Source of the DNA: Opitutia bacterium UBA7876
Lineage (GTDB): Bacteria; Verrucomicrobiota; Verrucomicrobiia; Opitutales; Seribacteraceae
Assembly: GCA_002500665.1 (NCBI GenBank)
Contig: DLRY01000021.1
Span: 1-64,000 of the forward strand
Reading direction: 5' to 3'
Length of the DNA: 64,000 nt
In this document: positions 42,740-51,553 of the stretch, one piece after another
How positions within the stretch are numbered: position 1 is the first letter of the stretch
Layout: the number at the start of each line of letters is the position of its first letter
The notes under the pieces: model-generated
What the model saw: only the letters and a program-made list of their open reading frames with translations
What the model was told of the DNA's origin: nothing
The model's database searches: none
Made by a program: the position numbers and the translations under genes

Positions 42740-43675
42740 ATGAAGAAACTTACTTTTGCCTTATCTGTATTCCTCGCTTTCGCCTCCTTCCTGCAAGCCA
42801 AGCGCCTGGTTCTCGTTTCCGCATCCTATGGGAAAAACATACTCGCCATCACCGATGCCGACGGCAAAGTGCTTTGGTCTCACAAAACCGCTGGTCCGCA
42901 ACGCGGCCACACGGGCCATCACGACGTGCACATGCTTCCCAACGGAAACATACTCTTTCACGATACCTGGACGACCCTCAAGGAAATCACCTTGGACAAG
43001 AAGGTGGTGTGGGAATACGACTGCGCCAATAGCAACGGCAACAAGGGCAAGCGAGTGGACGTGCATGCCTTTGCCCGACTTCCAAACGGAAATACCCGCA
43101 TTGTGGAGAGCAAGGTCGGACGCGTGATCGAAGTGGACCGGGCGGGCAAGTTGGTACACTCCTTCCCGCTCAAACCGGGGGGGACCACCAGTTCGCGCTG
43201 GGCTCGGTCAACGCCCAAGGGTACCTACCTCGTCTGTTCGGAGCAACCGGGTGTGGTTACCGAGTATAACGTGAAGAATGGAAAGGTGGTCTGGGACTAC
43301 CTCATCAAGACCCGAGTATACGGGGCCATGCGCCTCAAGAACGGAAACACCCTGATCGCCTCGGGAAGCGGCAACAGCGTGGTCGAAGTCACGCCCGAGA
43401 AAAAAGTGGTCTGGGAAATCAAAGGCAAGGTGCCGGGGACGGAGGTCAACTTGAAGTGGATGACCTGTCTGCAAGAGCGCGAGAACGGAAACTTCATCGT
43501 GGGCAATTGCCATGCCGGCCCCGACAACCCGCAAATCTTCGAGATCACCCGCGACAAGAAAATCGTCTGGGAATTCGACCAGTACGATCTCGTGGGGAAT
43601 GGGCTTGCTTGTTGGCAAGTCCTCGAGGGCAAGCAGGCCGCCATGGTGAGCAAGAAGCTTAAAACTCTTGAATAA
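42740..43675 (+). CDS. secreted beta-propeller protein (PQQ/arylsulfotransferase-like repeats)
   Basis: 311-residue secreted protein with a signal peptide (1-20). The rest is a beta-propeller with repeats of the type D-G-K-V-L-W-S, K-K-V-V-W-E-Y, G-K-V-V-W-D-Y, K-K-V-V-W-E-I and K-K-I-V-W-E-F, each followed by an asparagine/glycine turn such as L-P-N-G-N or L-K-N-G-N. That spacing fits PQQ-like or arylsulfotransferase-like propellers. H-T-G-H-H-D-V-H-M is a His cluster near residue 55. No catalytic site can be assigned. It lies alone between the DUF1501 gene and an esterase gene. Confidence 0.7.
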   Translation: MKKLTFALSVFLAFASFLQAKRLVLVSASYGKNILAITDADGKVLWSHKTAGPQRGHTGHHDVHMLPNGNILFHDTWTTLKEITLDKKVVWEYDCANSNGNKGKRVDVHAFARLPNGNTRIVESKVGRVIEVDRAGKLVHSFPLKPGGTTSSRWARSTPKGTYLVCSEQPGVVTEYNVKNGKVVWDYLIKTRVYGAMRLKNGNTLIASGSGNSVVEVTPEKKVVWEIKGKVPGTEVNLKWMTCLQERENGNFIVGNCHAGPDNPQIFEITRDKKIVWEFDQYDLVGNGLACWQVLEGKQAAMVSKKLKTLE

Positions 43676-43772
43676 GATGGGAAGGAAACTGCCTATCCTT
43701 CTCTTCGTCCTCACTCCAATCGAGATCGTCGAGCTAAAGTAGCCCGGCGGCGAATTTGCCGACTTAATTCGA

Positions 43773-44678
43773 TTGAAGGCACTAAGAGAAACGACCAGGC
43801 ATATACTGCTCTCCTGCCTGGCGCTTAGCCTGCCCCTGCTTGGATCGGCCCAAAAGAAGAAGGGCAAGAACCCGCATTCCCTGTACGACTTGGAGTACGC
43901 GAAAGTAGACGGCATCTCATTGAAACTGGATCTCCTCATGCCAAGCAAGAAGACGGATCGGAAGCCCGAGGTGGTGGTCTTTTTTCACGGCGGGTCCTGG
44001 CGCGCCGGATCGAAAAAAACCTGCCATGTGGGCTGGCTTACCCATCACGGCTACGCAGTGGCCAGCGTGGACTACCGCCTTAGCGGACAAGCCAAGTTTC
44101 CCGCTCTCGTGCACGACTGCAAGGGGGCCATACGATGGCTGCGGGCTAACGCCGACAATTACGGCATTGACGCGGAGCGCATATGCGCTGCGGGGGCTTC
44201 CGCCGGAGGACTCCTTTCCACTCTCCTGGGAACGAGCGGGGGAATCAAGACCTTGGAGGGCGAGGTGGGTGGTAACCTCGACCAGTCCAGCCGCGTTCAG
44301 TCTGCAATCGGACTGTTCTGCCCCACGGATCTCCTTTACAACGCTACCGTTGAGAAGGAACTATGCGATCAGCCCGACAGTCCGCTCTTTCAATTGCTCG
44401 GGGGCAAGCCCAGCGAGCGTCTCGGGATGGCCCGACTGGCAAGCGCTACGGCACACGTCACGAAGGATGATCCGCCGGTCATCGTGCTTTACGGCACCGC
44501 GGACAAGTCCTTGGTCAAGCCGCTCCACGGGGAACGCCTCAAGGCCCTCTACGACGAGGCCGGACTGGAAGCAACCTACCAGTTTATCGAGGGAGCCGGT
44601 CACGGCGGGCCTCATTATCGCGACGATGAACGCGGCAAACAGATCCTCGATATGCTGGCGAAGACCCTGCGCCGTTAA
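43773..44678 (+). CDS. secreted alpha/beta hydrolase (esterase)
   Basis: 301-residue secreted carboxylesterase-like hydrolase. The start is a TTG at 43773: no in-frame ATG precedes the mature domain, and TTG gives a proper signal peptide (1-26). F-F-H-G-G-S-W (oxyanion hole, His72-Gly74), G-A-S-A-G-G (nucleophile Ser143) and G-A-G-H-G-G-P-H (catalytic His277) are clear, and Y-G-T-A-D-K probably supplies the Asp. These marks fit the BD-FAE/esterase-lipase group, which can remove acetyl or feruloyl groups from polysaccharides. It converges on the large esterase gene with a 14-base gap. Confidence 0.82.
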   Translation: MKALRETTRHILLSCLALSLPLLGSAQKKKGKNPHSLYDLEYAKVDGISLKLDLLMPSKKTDRKPEVVVFFHGGSWRAGSKKTCHVGWLTHHGYAVASVDYRLSGQAKFPALVHDCKGAIRWLRANADNYGIDAERICAAGASAGGLLSTLLGTSGGIKTLEGEVGGNLDQSSRVQSAIGLFCPTDLLYNATVEKELCDQPDSPLFQLLGGKPSERLGMARLASATAHVTKDDPPVIVLYGTADKSLVKPLHGERLKALYDEAGLEATYQFIEGAGHGGPHYRDDERGKQILDMLAKTLRR

Positions 44679-44692
44679 TTAAGGTACGGGCG

Positions 44693-46792
44693 TTATTTCC
44701 CGCTCAATTTACCGATTTTGGCCCGGAGCTCTTGGAGCTTATCCGGCAAATCGGGGTCATGTTCCTTGAGCTGGCGGGAAAGCCAGAGATCGGCCTCGAA
44801 CTCATCAAGGATGCCTTTGATGCGGGCCAGTTTGCTCTCGATCTGGCGCTTGGCATCTCCACGGAAAAGCTCGCTTTCAAGCCTCGGGAGGTCGATTTGC
44901 AATTGCCGCATCTTACGGTCGAGGGCCTGTTGCTTGCCAATTTCCTGAAGCTCCTTGATCTTGGCCGAGCTGGCTTCCTTGGATTCAGGGCTGTAGTTTA
45001 CGCCCTCCGGGATTGGCCAGTCGTCGGTGCGGAAGGTGGCCATGGGCAGACGTTCGCGGCCGACCATGTTGCCTATGGGCCAGTTGGCCCAACCGTAGCG
45101 GGCGGCCACAGGCTCCTCGACGAGGTCGCTGGAGAGCTCGATGCACCATTTGCCGTCCAGTTTGGCGTTGCGGGCCTTGGCGGGATACCACCGACGGTTC
45201 TTGCCCGCGATGATGAAGCCCATCAACTCGGCGTTGCCTTCTCGGGGGCAGGGAAGAACCTGCCAGTGGGCGTTGTTTTCAATGTGCTTCCAACGCTCGT
45301 GGACGATGGGATCCTGATCGAAGAAGAGGTAGAGCTTGTCCTCCTTGACCTTCATCCCGACGTATTCGTTGCCCCGGTGGACGACCGGTTTTCCGTAGAC
45401 TTTGGCCAGGGCCCAGAGGGATGCATACTCGGCCACGGGCAATTTCTCCGCGGGGTGGATGTAGGAGTTGCCCGTCGGATAGGTGGCTATCATGTCGGAC
45501 AAGGGATCGTCCTTCAGTGCCCGTCTTTGCACGTCCCTTATGATGGCGTAGCCTTCGGCGACGGTAGCTACCTCGGGAGCCAAGCCGTAGTTGCCCCATC
45601 CCGGTTGACTGATGCACCCGAAGGGCAGTTCGTCGTCCCGAAAGGCCTTGCGGAAGGAAACCGGAACCTTCGGGAAGGTCCGCTCGTAGCGGGTCCAGCG
45701 CATGAAGTTGTTGTTCTCGCCTTGGTAGTAGAGCACCCCGCGCAAGGCGAGATCGCGAATGGGCATTACGGTGGCGTTGAAGAGACCCGCAGGAGGACTC
45801 CAGGCACTGCGGGCGTCACCCGGTTTTTTGGGCAACCGCAGACGGGGAGGCTTTTTCCCATCGGATTCCGCCCTCGCCACTTTTTGCTTATGCTCGACCT
45901 TGGCCTTCTCGCAATCCGCTTCCCATTGCTTCATCAGTGCGGCCACTTGCTTTTCATCGTCCCAGACCGCGGTCTCGGCATCGTAGTCGGCCAGTACGGT
46001 TTGGATGATCTTGTCGTCAATGGAATCGAGCTCGCTGCGCAGACACCAAGTTTGCCCGAGGGTGCCTCCCCGCGCCACGTTGATGATGCCCACGGGAACC
46101 TTAAGGTAGCGATGAAGGAAAGTTCCGAAAAGGTAAGGCACGGCGGAGAAGCGCTGGGCGTTCTCGGGGGTGCATTCCCGCCAGCCTATCCTGGCCTTGA
46201 TCTCGTCCAGCGGTTTGTACCAGGAATCTTCCCAGGAAACGTAACGCAGGCCGGGAAAGTCGGCCGAGACAGCCTCCCTGTCTTTTCGGTTGAAGCCGCT
46301 CCAGCCCATGTTGCTCTGCCCGGCGCACATCCAGACCTCACCGATGAGGACGTTGCGGACCACAACGGTCTCGCCGCCACTACGGGCAACCAGCCAAGTC
46401 GGCTTAAAACTTGCCTTGGCGGCAGGAAACGACACCGACCACCGACCTTGCTTGTCGGCCTTGGCCGTCAGGGTTTTCTCGTGCAGGCGGGGCGGGTTCT
46501 TCTCCACGTAACGCATGCCGACCGAATAGTCGTTGCTCTCGATCTGACCAGCGACATCGCCCCGAAAAAGCTCAGCCTCGGCTTTTGTCCCCGAAGCTAC
46601 GTCCTGTGTTAGCGTCACCTTGACCGCGGTTCCCGGCTTGCCCCATCCCCAAACGGTGATCGGTTTACCCTGCTGCAGGACGACGTTATCGCTTAAAATC
46701 TTGGCGAAACGGAGGCTTTCGGGAAGCTCTGCGAAAGAGGGAGAGTCGCCTAGGGCCAGAGTAAGGAAAAAAAAGAGGATTCGTCTACGCAT
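44693..46792 (-). CDS. large SASA-type sialate O-acetylesterase-like protein
   Basis: 699-residue secreted esterase. The signal peptide is residues 1-21. An N-terminal beta domain (25-145), with V-L-Q-Q-G-K-P-I-T-V-W-G-W, is the same module as in the 652-residue esterase at 3752. The nucleophile block is C-A-G-Q-S-N-M-G-W (Ser160). Further blocks are N-V-A-R-G-G-T-L, L-Y-Y-Q-G-E-N-N and I-H-P-A-E-K-L-P-V-A-E-Y, the last with the likely catalytic His. The C-terminal 90 residues are a charged coiled coil. The plus strand opposite is open over a very long stretch, which is a composition effect. Confidence 0.85.
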   Translation of the reverse strand: MRRRILFFFLTLALGDSPSFAELPESLRFAKILSDNVVLQQGKPITVWGWGKPGTAVKVTLTQDVASGTKAEAELFRGDVAGQIESNDYSVGMRYVEKNPPRLHEKTLTAKADKQGRWSVSFPAAKASFKPTWLVARSGGETVVVRNVLIGEVWMCAGQSNMGWSGFNRKDREAVSADFPGLRYVSWEDSWYKPLDEIKARIGWRECTPENAQRFSAVPYLFGTFLHRYLKVPVGIINVARGGTLGQTWCLRSELDSIDDKIIQTVLADYDAETAVWDDEKQVAALMKQWEADCEKAKVEHKQKVARAESDGKKPPRLRLPKKPGDARSAWSPPAGLFNATVMPIRDLALRGVLYYQGENNNFMRWTRYERTFPKVPVSFRKAFRDDELPFGCISQPGWGNYGLAPEVATVAEGYAIIRDVQRRALKDDPLSDMIATYPTGNSYIHPAEKLPVAEYASLWALAKVYGKPVVHRGNEYVGMKVKEDKLYLFFDQDPIVHERWKHIENNAHWQVLPCPREGNAELMGFIIAGKNRRWYPAKARNAKLDGKWCIELSSDLVEEPVAARYGWANWPIGNMVGRERLPMATFRTDDWPIPEGVNYSPESKEASSAKIKELQEIGKQQALDRKMRQLQIDLPRLESELFRGDAKRQIESKLARIKGILDEFEADLWLSRQLKEHDPDLPDKLQELRAKIGKLSGK

Positions 46793-46832
46793 AACGAGGA
46801 AGATCGTTCTTCATCAGGATCCGAACGCCAAC

Positions 46833-46864
46833 AAAAAAACTTCCGGAACGTAATTTTCGGGAAG
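46833..46864 (-). terminator. probable intrinsic terminator after the DUF4349 gene
   Basis: Read on the minus strand, CTTCC (46864-46860) and GGAAG (46844-46840) form a stem around a 15-base loop, directly followed by seven T (46839-46833). One further G-C pair can form inside after a mismatch. It lies between the DUF4349 gene and the large esterase gene, both on the minus strand, and would separate their transcription. Confidence 0.5.
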
Positions 46865-46924
46865 GTTGCTTTGCCTTGCCCCGGCAGGCAGATCCTTAAG
46901 GGGGCGATGAGGTGCGGCGTTCAG

Positions 46925-47887
46925 TCAGGAAGCCTTCTCGGTCGAAGCCTTCGTGCGCTTGGCGAGCAGGCTGCGGAAGAGGCGGCGGATCAAAAGCAAG
47001 AGAACGAAGAGGATGAGCATCCAAGGGAACAAGGTGATGATCAAAAGGGTCAATCCCTTGAAAAAGTTCTTCATGGCGGCAATCGAGCCGGACCAGGATT
47101 CCCCCATCTCCTCGCCGAAGGAAAGGGCTTGGGGGGGTTGGTAGTCCTCATCCTCCCGGACGAAGAGCCTGACGGTGGTCATGGAAATCCGATCCTTGAG
47201 TTGGCGCATTCTTCCCTCCAGTCGCTCGATGACTTCCCTTACCCTGGACAGTTCGCGTTCGACCTCGAGAACTTCCCCGATCTTGCCGCTTACCTGATCC
47301 AGTACCTGAAGGATTCTTTCCTCCAACCGCTTTTGGTTGGCCAGGCGGGCGTCGAGGTCTACGAACTCGTCCGTGACGTCCTGCGAATTTTCCTGAACCA
47401 GTTCGGGTACGCCCAAGTCCTTAACGGCGGCAACGAAGGCTTGATAGTGCCTCACCGGCACGCGCAACACCCATTTGCCCGACCTGCCGTAACCCCGGTT
47501 TCCCTCGAAAGTGACTAGCGAGTGGTATCCCTCGTGCTTCTCCAAAAGGCTTCTGATCTCCTTGTCGAACTCTTCGAAGTTAGTCTTTTTCAAGACCAGG
47601 TGGACGTCGGAAGAGTAGATGATCTTCCGTTCCACGGACTGGGCTGCGTCAGCGGAGGAACCGGAGGAAGCCTCATCCGTTTCGGAAAGGACAAATTCCT
47701 CACTTCCGTTGGCTTGGGCGCTTGCCACCGCTATCTGCGGGCGTCCGTATGCGCTTTCCGAGTCACTCTCCTCACCTACTGACCCGCACGACGCCAAGAG
47801 GGCCCCAAAGCAGGTCAGAAGGAACGGAATAAAGGCCGGAAGGGATGCCGGGCCGGGGAAAGATGGAAAAGGGGCGTGAGTCTTCAT
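46925..47887 (-). CDS. DUF4349 lipoprotein
   Basis: 320-residue envelope protein. A long hydrophobic N-terminus ends in a lipobox L-L-A-S-C with Cys34 as the lipidated residue. A Ser/Glu-rich linker reaches to about residue 85. Residues 87-285 match the DUF4349 domain: R-K-I-I-Y-S-S-D-V-H-L, the V-P-V-R-H-Y-Q-A-F block and a long heptad coiled coil (about 190-235, R-L-E-E-R-I-L-Q-V-L). A single transmembrane helix (about 282-302) is followed by a basic tail. Its role is unknown; the topology suggests an anchored coiled-coil protein. It is divergent from the dioxygenase gene. Confidence 0.8.
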   Translation of the reverse strand: MKTHAPFPSFPGPASLPAFIPFLLTCFGALLASCGSVGEESDSESAYGRPQIAVASAQANGSEEFVLSETDEASSGSSADAAQSVERKIIYSSDVHLVLKKTNFEEFDKEIRSLLEKHEGYHSLVTFEGNRGYGRSGKWVLRVPVRHYQAFVAAVKDLGVPELVQENSQDVTDEFVDLDARLANQKRLEERILQVLDQVSGKIGEVLEVERELSRVREVIERLEGRMRQLKDRISMTTVRLFVREDEDYQPPQALSFGEEMGESWSGSIAAMKNFFKGLTLLIITLFPWMLILFVLLLLIRRLFRSLLAKRTKASTEKAS

Positions 47888-47994
47888 ATTATCATGGTAC
47901 GAGAAGATGCCCGAGCGGGCAAGTCTTCGATCGAAAGGGAACTGAAAGTCCTCAATTCCTTGATTCTTTCTTGGCGTGTCGCTACCCTTTGCTC

Positions 47995-48939
47995 ATGCCA
48001 GACGACTTAGGAAAGGACCACGGCCGCCTGACCGACTTGTTCGACCAACCTTCTTCCCCCGAGGAGTGGATGGATCATGCTCTGGGCGAGGAACAGGTTC
48101 GTCACTTTCGGGAAAAGGGTTATCTCCATGGGGTTCCTCTTCTCAACGACGAGCAGGTCTCGGCCCTCGCAGATCAGCTTGAGGAAATGGTCGACCCTTC
48201 CCACGAGGGCCGGGAATTTTTTTATGAGTACCATTCCAACGAATCGGGAAACCCGGATGGGATCCTTTTTCATGCCCTGGGAGCGTGGAGGGTACGGCCC
48301 GCTTTTCACGACGTCCTCTGGAACCCGTCCTTTCTCATGGCGGCGTACCAGTTGATGGGCTCGGACTTTCGCCTCTTTCACGACCAACTTTTCAGCAAAC
48401 CGGCCAGACATGGCGGGGTAGTGGCATGGCACCAGGACTACTCGTACTGGACTTGGACCACTCCCATGTCCCACCTAACCTGCTGGATCGGATTGGACGA
48501 CGTTTCCACGGAGAATGGTTGCATGTACTATGTCCCGGGCAGTCATCGCTGGGGTTTGCTGGAGAAAAAGCCCATCGCCGGTGACATGGATGCGGTCAGG
48601 GAAGCTCTTACGGCCGAGCAAGTGGCTGATTTCGATCGCAAACTACCGGTCGAGATGAAAAAAGGAGAAGCCAGTTTTCACCATCCCTTGCTTATGCATG
48701 GTTCCTATGAGAACCGCTCGGAACGGAGGCGGCGGGCCACCCTGATCAACGTTTTCGCCGATGGTGTCGTGAGCAACAGGGAGGAAGACGGACTCAATGC
48801 CCCCGGGGCCGACAATTACCCAAGGGTTCCACCTGGACAAGCCATGGGAGGCCAGTATTACCCTCTTCTTTTTGAAAGCGAAGGCGCCCTGGGAAATAGG
48901 CTTGGGGAAATCCCCACCGTCTCGAACATTGCCGCCTAG
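47995..48939 (+). CDS. phytanoyl-CoA dioxygenase (PhyH) family protein
   Basis: 314-residue Fe(II)/2-oxoglutarate-dependent dioxygenase of the PhyH family, with no signal peptide, so probably cytoplasmic. The ATG at 47995 is preferred over an upstream in-frame ATG at 47845, which would overlap the divergent lipoprotein gene. The iron facial triad is His146-x-Asp148 in W-H-Q-D-Y-S and His235 in L-L-M-H-G-S, with an Arg-rich segment just after (241-248) for 2-oxoglutarate. C-M-Y-Y-V-P-G-S-H-R-W is a strong family block. The substrate is unknown. It lies 30 bases upstream of a secreted esterase gene. Confidence 0.85.
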   Translation: MPDDLGKDHGRLTDLFDQPSSPEEWMDHALGEEQVRHFREKGYLHGVPLLNDEQVSALADQLEEMVDPSHEGREFFYEYHSNESGNPDGILFHALGAWRVRPAFHDVLWNPSFLMAAYQLMGSDFRLFHDQLFSKPARHGGVVAWHQDYSYWTWTTPMSHLTCWIGLDDVSTENGCMYYVPGSHRWGLLEKKPIAGDMDAVREALTAEQVADFDRKLPVEMKKGEASFHHPLLMHGSYENRSERRRRATLINVFADGVVSNREEDGLNAPGADNYPRVPPGQAMGGQYYPLLFESEGALGNRLGEIPTVSNIAA

Positions 48940-48969
48940 GCCGCCCCACGCATTGCCTTATCTGCAGGG

Positions 48970-49815
48970 ATGAAAACTTCCCCTTTGGCCCTCCTGCTGT
49001 TCCTGGTACCATCCCTCGTCGCGAAAGCGGAAAGGAACGAAGAGGCGGATTATGAACTGAAAAAGGACATCCCCTACCTAGGCAAGGGACAAGCCTTGAG
49101 CGAAGATCGCCGGACCCGATGCAAGCTGGATCTTTATCGTCCCAAGTCCGTGAAAGGTTTCGCGACCGTAGTTTGGTTTCACGGTGGAGGCCTTCGCTCG
49201 GGCGAAAAATCCATTCCCAATCAATTGAGAAGCCAAGGTCTTGCTGTGGTAGCCCCCAATTACAGGCTCTTTCCGAAAGCCAAATGCCCCCAGTACATCG
49301 AGGATGCGGCGGCCGCCGTGGCTTGGACCTTTCGCAACGTAGCCAAATTTGGGGGCGACCCCGAATTGATCTTTGTTTCCGGGCACTCGGCCGGAGGTTA
49401 TCTGACCAGCATGGTTGGGATGGACAAGACCTATCTCGCAAAACACGGAATTGATTCCGATGACTTGGCGGGCCTTATCCCCTTCAGCGGCCATACGATT
49501 ACCCACTTTACGCCTCGCCAGGAGAGAGGCATTCCCAAGAAGGAGGTTCTTGTGGACGAATTTGCCCCCCTTGCCCACCTGCGCAAGGAAGCTCCCCCCA
49601 TCCTTCTCATTACTGGAGACAGGGAGCTTGAGATGCTAGGAAGATACGAAGAAAACGCCTATTTCTGGAGAATGCTCAAGGTCACGGGGCACCCCAATGC
49701 GGAACTTCGTGAACTGGCTGGCTTGAACCATGGGGAGATGGCGGTCCCCGCATTCGGCTTGTTGCTGAAGTTCGTGGGGAAATACGCCAAGCTCGCCAAG
49801 GATCGGAGACGGTAA
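48970..49815 (+). CDS. secreted alpha/beta hydrolase (esterase/lipase)
   Basis: 281-residue secreted hydrolase with a signal peptide (1-20). W-F-H-G-G-G (71-74) forms the oxyanion hole as in hormone-sensitive-lipase-like enzymes, and G-H-S-A-G-G carries nucleophile Ser140. T-G-D-R-E supplies the likely Asp, and L-N-H-G-E-M the His. It resembles the esterase at 43773 in plan. It follows the dioxygenase gene by 30 bases and is the last accessory gene before the housekeeping operon. The natural substrate is unknown. Confidence 0.82.
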   Translation: MKTSPLALLLFLVPSLVAKAERNEEADYELKKDIPYLGKGQALSEDRRTRCKLDLYRPKSVKGFATVVWFHGGGLRSGEKSIPNQLRSQGLAVVAPNYRLFPKAKCPQYIEDAAAAVAWTFRNVAKFGGDPELIFVSGHSAGGYLTSMVGMDKTYLAKHGIDSDDLAGLIPFSGHTITHFTPRQERGIPKKEVLVDEFAPLAHLRKEAPPILLITGDRELEMLGRYEENAYFWRMLKVTGHPNAELRELAGLNHGEMAVPAFGLLLKFVGKYAKLAKDRRR

Positions 49816-49922
49816 AATCCAACCCGCCGTCAAATTGATTTTCGATTGGTAAAATTCTTGCCACGGAGAGGGTCGGGCGCTATTCCTGATCGCTTACCTT
49901 AAATTTTCACATCCCCTTAGTC
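49816..49922 (+). promoter_or_regulatory. leader region of the bL25 housekeeping operon
   Basis: 107-base gap before the bL25 gene. TTGCCA at 49858-49863 and TATTCC at 49881-49886 are spaced by 17 bases and form a weak sigma-70-like pair. An A+T-rich stretch follows. No clear Shine-Dalgarno sequence precedes the ATG at 49923. The promoter of the large operon is expected here. Confidence 0.3.
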
Positions 49923-50621
49923 ATGTCAGAATTAAGTGATCTTACCATTCAGTTTTCCCCGCGGGAGAAGACTGGTCGTCAAGCCTGCAACAAGCTTCGC
50001 GCCGCCGGGAGAATACCCGCCGTAATCTACGGCAAGGACCTTAACAAGTCTTTCTCCATCGATGATCGGGAAATGCGCGTTCTCCTTCGGAAGGCCCAGG
50101 GGACGACTGCCCTGCTCCGTCTTCTCGGGGAAAAGGGAGAGGATGAACTCGTCCTGATCAAGGAAATGCAAACCGATCCGATCAAGAATTCCATCCTTCA
50201 TATCGATTTCGTCCAGGTGACCCGCGGGGAAGATCTCCAGACCAAGGTTCCTCTCGTTTTGATTGGAGAGGCCGAGGGGGTCAGGACGGAGGGAGGAATC
50301 CTCGAGGTGGTTTCCAACGAGGTCGAGGTACGTTGCCGTCCCAGCAACCTTCCCAATCAGATCGACCTGGACATTTCGGAACTTGCCCTCGGAGACAACC
50401 TGCAAGTGGGAGACCTGCCCCAAATCGAGGGGGTTTCCTTCGTTGCGGAAGAAGACACTATTCTGGTTTCCTGCGTAGGCAGCGCCGGAGGACGCTCATC
50501 TGCCGAAGAAGAGGAAGACGAAGAAGCGGCGGAAGGAGAGGAAGGCGAATCCCATGAGGAAGGCGAATCCGACGGGGAGGGAGAATCCTCATCAGAGGGT
50601 GAGGAAAAGGAAGAGGGATAA
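49923..50621 (+). CDS. rplY: 50S ribosomal protein bL25 (CTC form)
   Basis: 232-residue bL25 of the long CTC type that binds 5S rRNA. The N-terminal L25 domain (about 6-95) includes R-A-A-G-R-I-P-A-V-I-Y-G. The C-terminal CTC beta domain (100-190) includes H-I-D-F-V and V-R-C-R-P-S-N-L-P. The last 45 residues are almost wholly Glu, Asp, Gly and Ser, an acidic disordered tail. It heads the cluster bL25-Pth-bS6-SSB-bL9-DnaB and is followed 18 bases later by pth, the usual neighbour. Confidence 0.95.
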   Translation: MSELSDLTIQFSPREKTGRQACNKLRAAGRIPAVIYGKDLNKSFSIDDREMRVLLRKAQGTTALLRLLGEKGEDELVLIKEMQTDPIKNSILHIDFVQVTRGEDLQTKVPLVLIGEAEGVRTEGGILEVVSNEVEVRCRPSNLPNQIDLDISELALGDNLQVGDLPQIEGVSFVAEEDTILVSCVGSAGGRSSAEEEEDEEAAEGEEGESHEEGESDGEGESSSEGEEKEEG

Positions 50622-50639
50622 GCATGGATTTTGGTCAGC

Positions 50640-51233
50640 ATGGAGAAACTTGCCGTCATTGGTTTGGGGAACCCCGGCCCGGAATACGAGAAATCCCGTC
50701 ACAATTTGGGATTCTGGCTTCTCGATGCCTTGGCTGAACGGGAAGATCTCCGTTTCAAGACCAACAATCGATTTCATGCCCAGATCGCCCAGATGGAAAG
50801 AAAGTCCAACAAGTACCTCTTGATCAAGCCAATGACCTTCATGAACGACAGTGGGCGATTCCTCTCCTCCCTTTTGTCTTATTTCGGTTGCGCTTCCGAG
50901 AGGTCGGTCGTGGTTCATGACGAGATGGCCTTTCCCCTTGCTCACCTGAAAATTTCCCAAAACAAGGGAGATGGAGGGCACAATGGCGTCAAAAGCGTGG
51001 TTTCGGCGATCGGTTCCTCTTTAGTTCGTTTTCGGATTGGAATAGGGACGAAGCCAGATTCTCGAGTCAAACTTTCCGATTTCGTATTATCCGACTTGAA
51101 CCAACGAGAATGGGAATACATGCAGGATCGTTCGGATTACCTTTGTCGCAGTCTCCTCGATCTTCTCGATCAGGGAGTGGATGCAACCATGAACGCCATC
51201 AACCAAACCCACCCATCCACCAACCCCTTATGA
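50640..51233 (+). CDS. pth: peptidyl-tRNA hydrolase
   Basis: 197-residue Pth, which recycles peptidyl-tRNA released from stalled ribosomes. Conserved residues are G-L-G-N-P-G with Asn11, S-R-H-N-L-G-F with catalytic His21, M-T-F-M-N with Asn69, V-V-H-D-E with Asp94, and G-G-H-N-G with Asn115. The ATG at 50640 is chosen; a TTG three codons upstream is possible. The stop overlaps the bS6 start as ATGA. Confidence 0.95.
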   Translation: MEKLAVIGLGNPGPEYEKSRHNLGFWLLDALAEREDLRFKTNNRFHAQIAQMERKSNKYLLIKPMTFMNDSGRFLSSLLSYFGCASERSVVVHDEMAFPLAHLKISQNKGDGGHNGVKSVVSAIGSSLVRFRIGIGTKPDSRVKLSDFVLSDLNQREWEYMQDRSDYLCRSLLDLLDQGVDATMNAINQTHPSTNPL

Positions 51234-51520
51234 ACAAGAGAAATTACCTAGCCACCATCGTTTACGATGCCCGAGGGGCCGACGGCGCCTCGGACGAGAT
51301 GATACCCAAACTGAGCGAATACATTCGCGATTCCGAAGGAGAGGTTACCAAAGTGGAAAACCAGGGAACCCACGAGTTTGCCTATCCCCAGAGTAAGCAA
51401 ATGAAATCCGGAGTCTTCATCCAGTTCGAAATTTCCGGGGATTCCGAAATGCCCGTGAGACTCAAAGATAAACTGAGCTTGGAAAAAAAGGTTGATCGCG
51501 TGCTGATCGAGCGCAAATAG
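51230..51520 (+). CDS. rpsF: 30S ribosomal protein bS6
   Basis: 96-residue bS6 of the small ribosomal subunit. The start at 51230 overlaps the pth stop by four bases. The fold pattern is Y-L-A-T-I-V-Y-D for strand 1, a long helix, then K-V-E-N-Q-G for strand 2 and G-V-F-I-Q-F-E-I for strand 3. The sequence is divergent but the position between pth and ssb is diagnostic. Confidence 0.88.
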   Translation: MNKRNYLATIVYDARGADGASDEMIPKLSEYIRDSEGEVTKVENQGTHEFAYPQSKQMKSGVFIQFEISGDSEMPVRLKDKLSLEKKVDRVLIERK

Positions 51521-51553
51521 TTAAACCCGCTCTCATTAAAAAAACACTCTCAG

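Noticed and set aside
44732..46612. 626-codon open frame on the plus strand opposite the large SASA esterase
   Set aside because: It is antisense to a gene with clear family motifs, has no signal or family pattern of its own, and such long open antisense frames are expected from the codon bias of G+C-rich genes.
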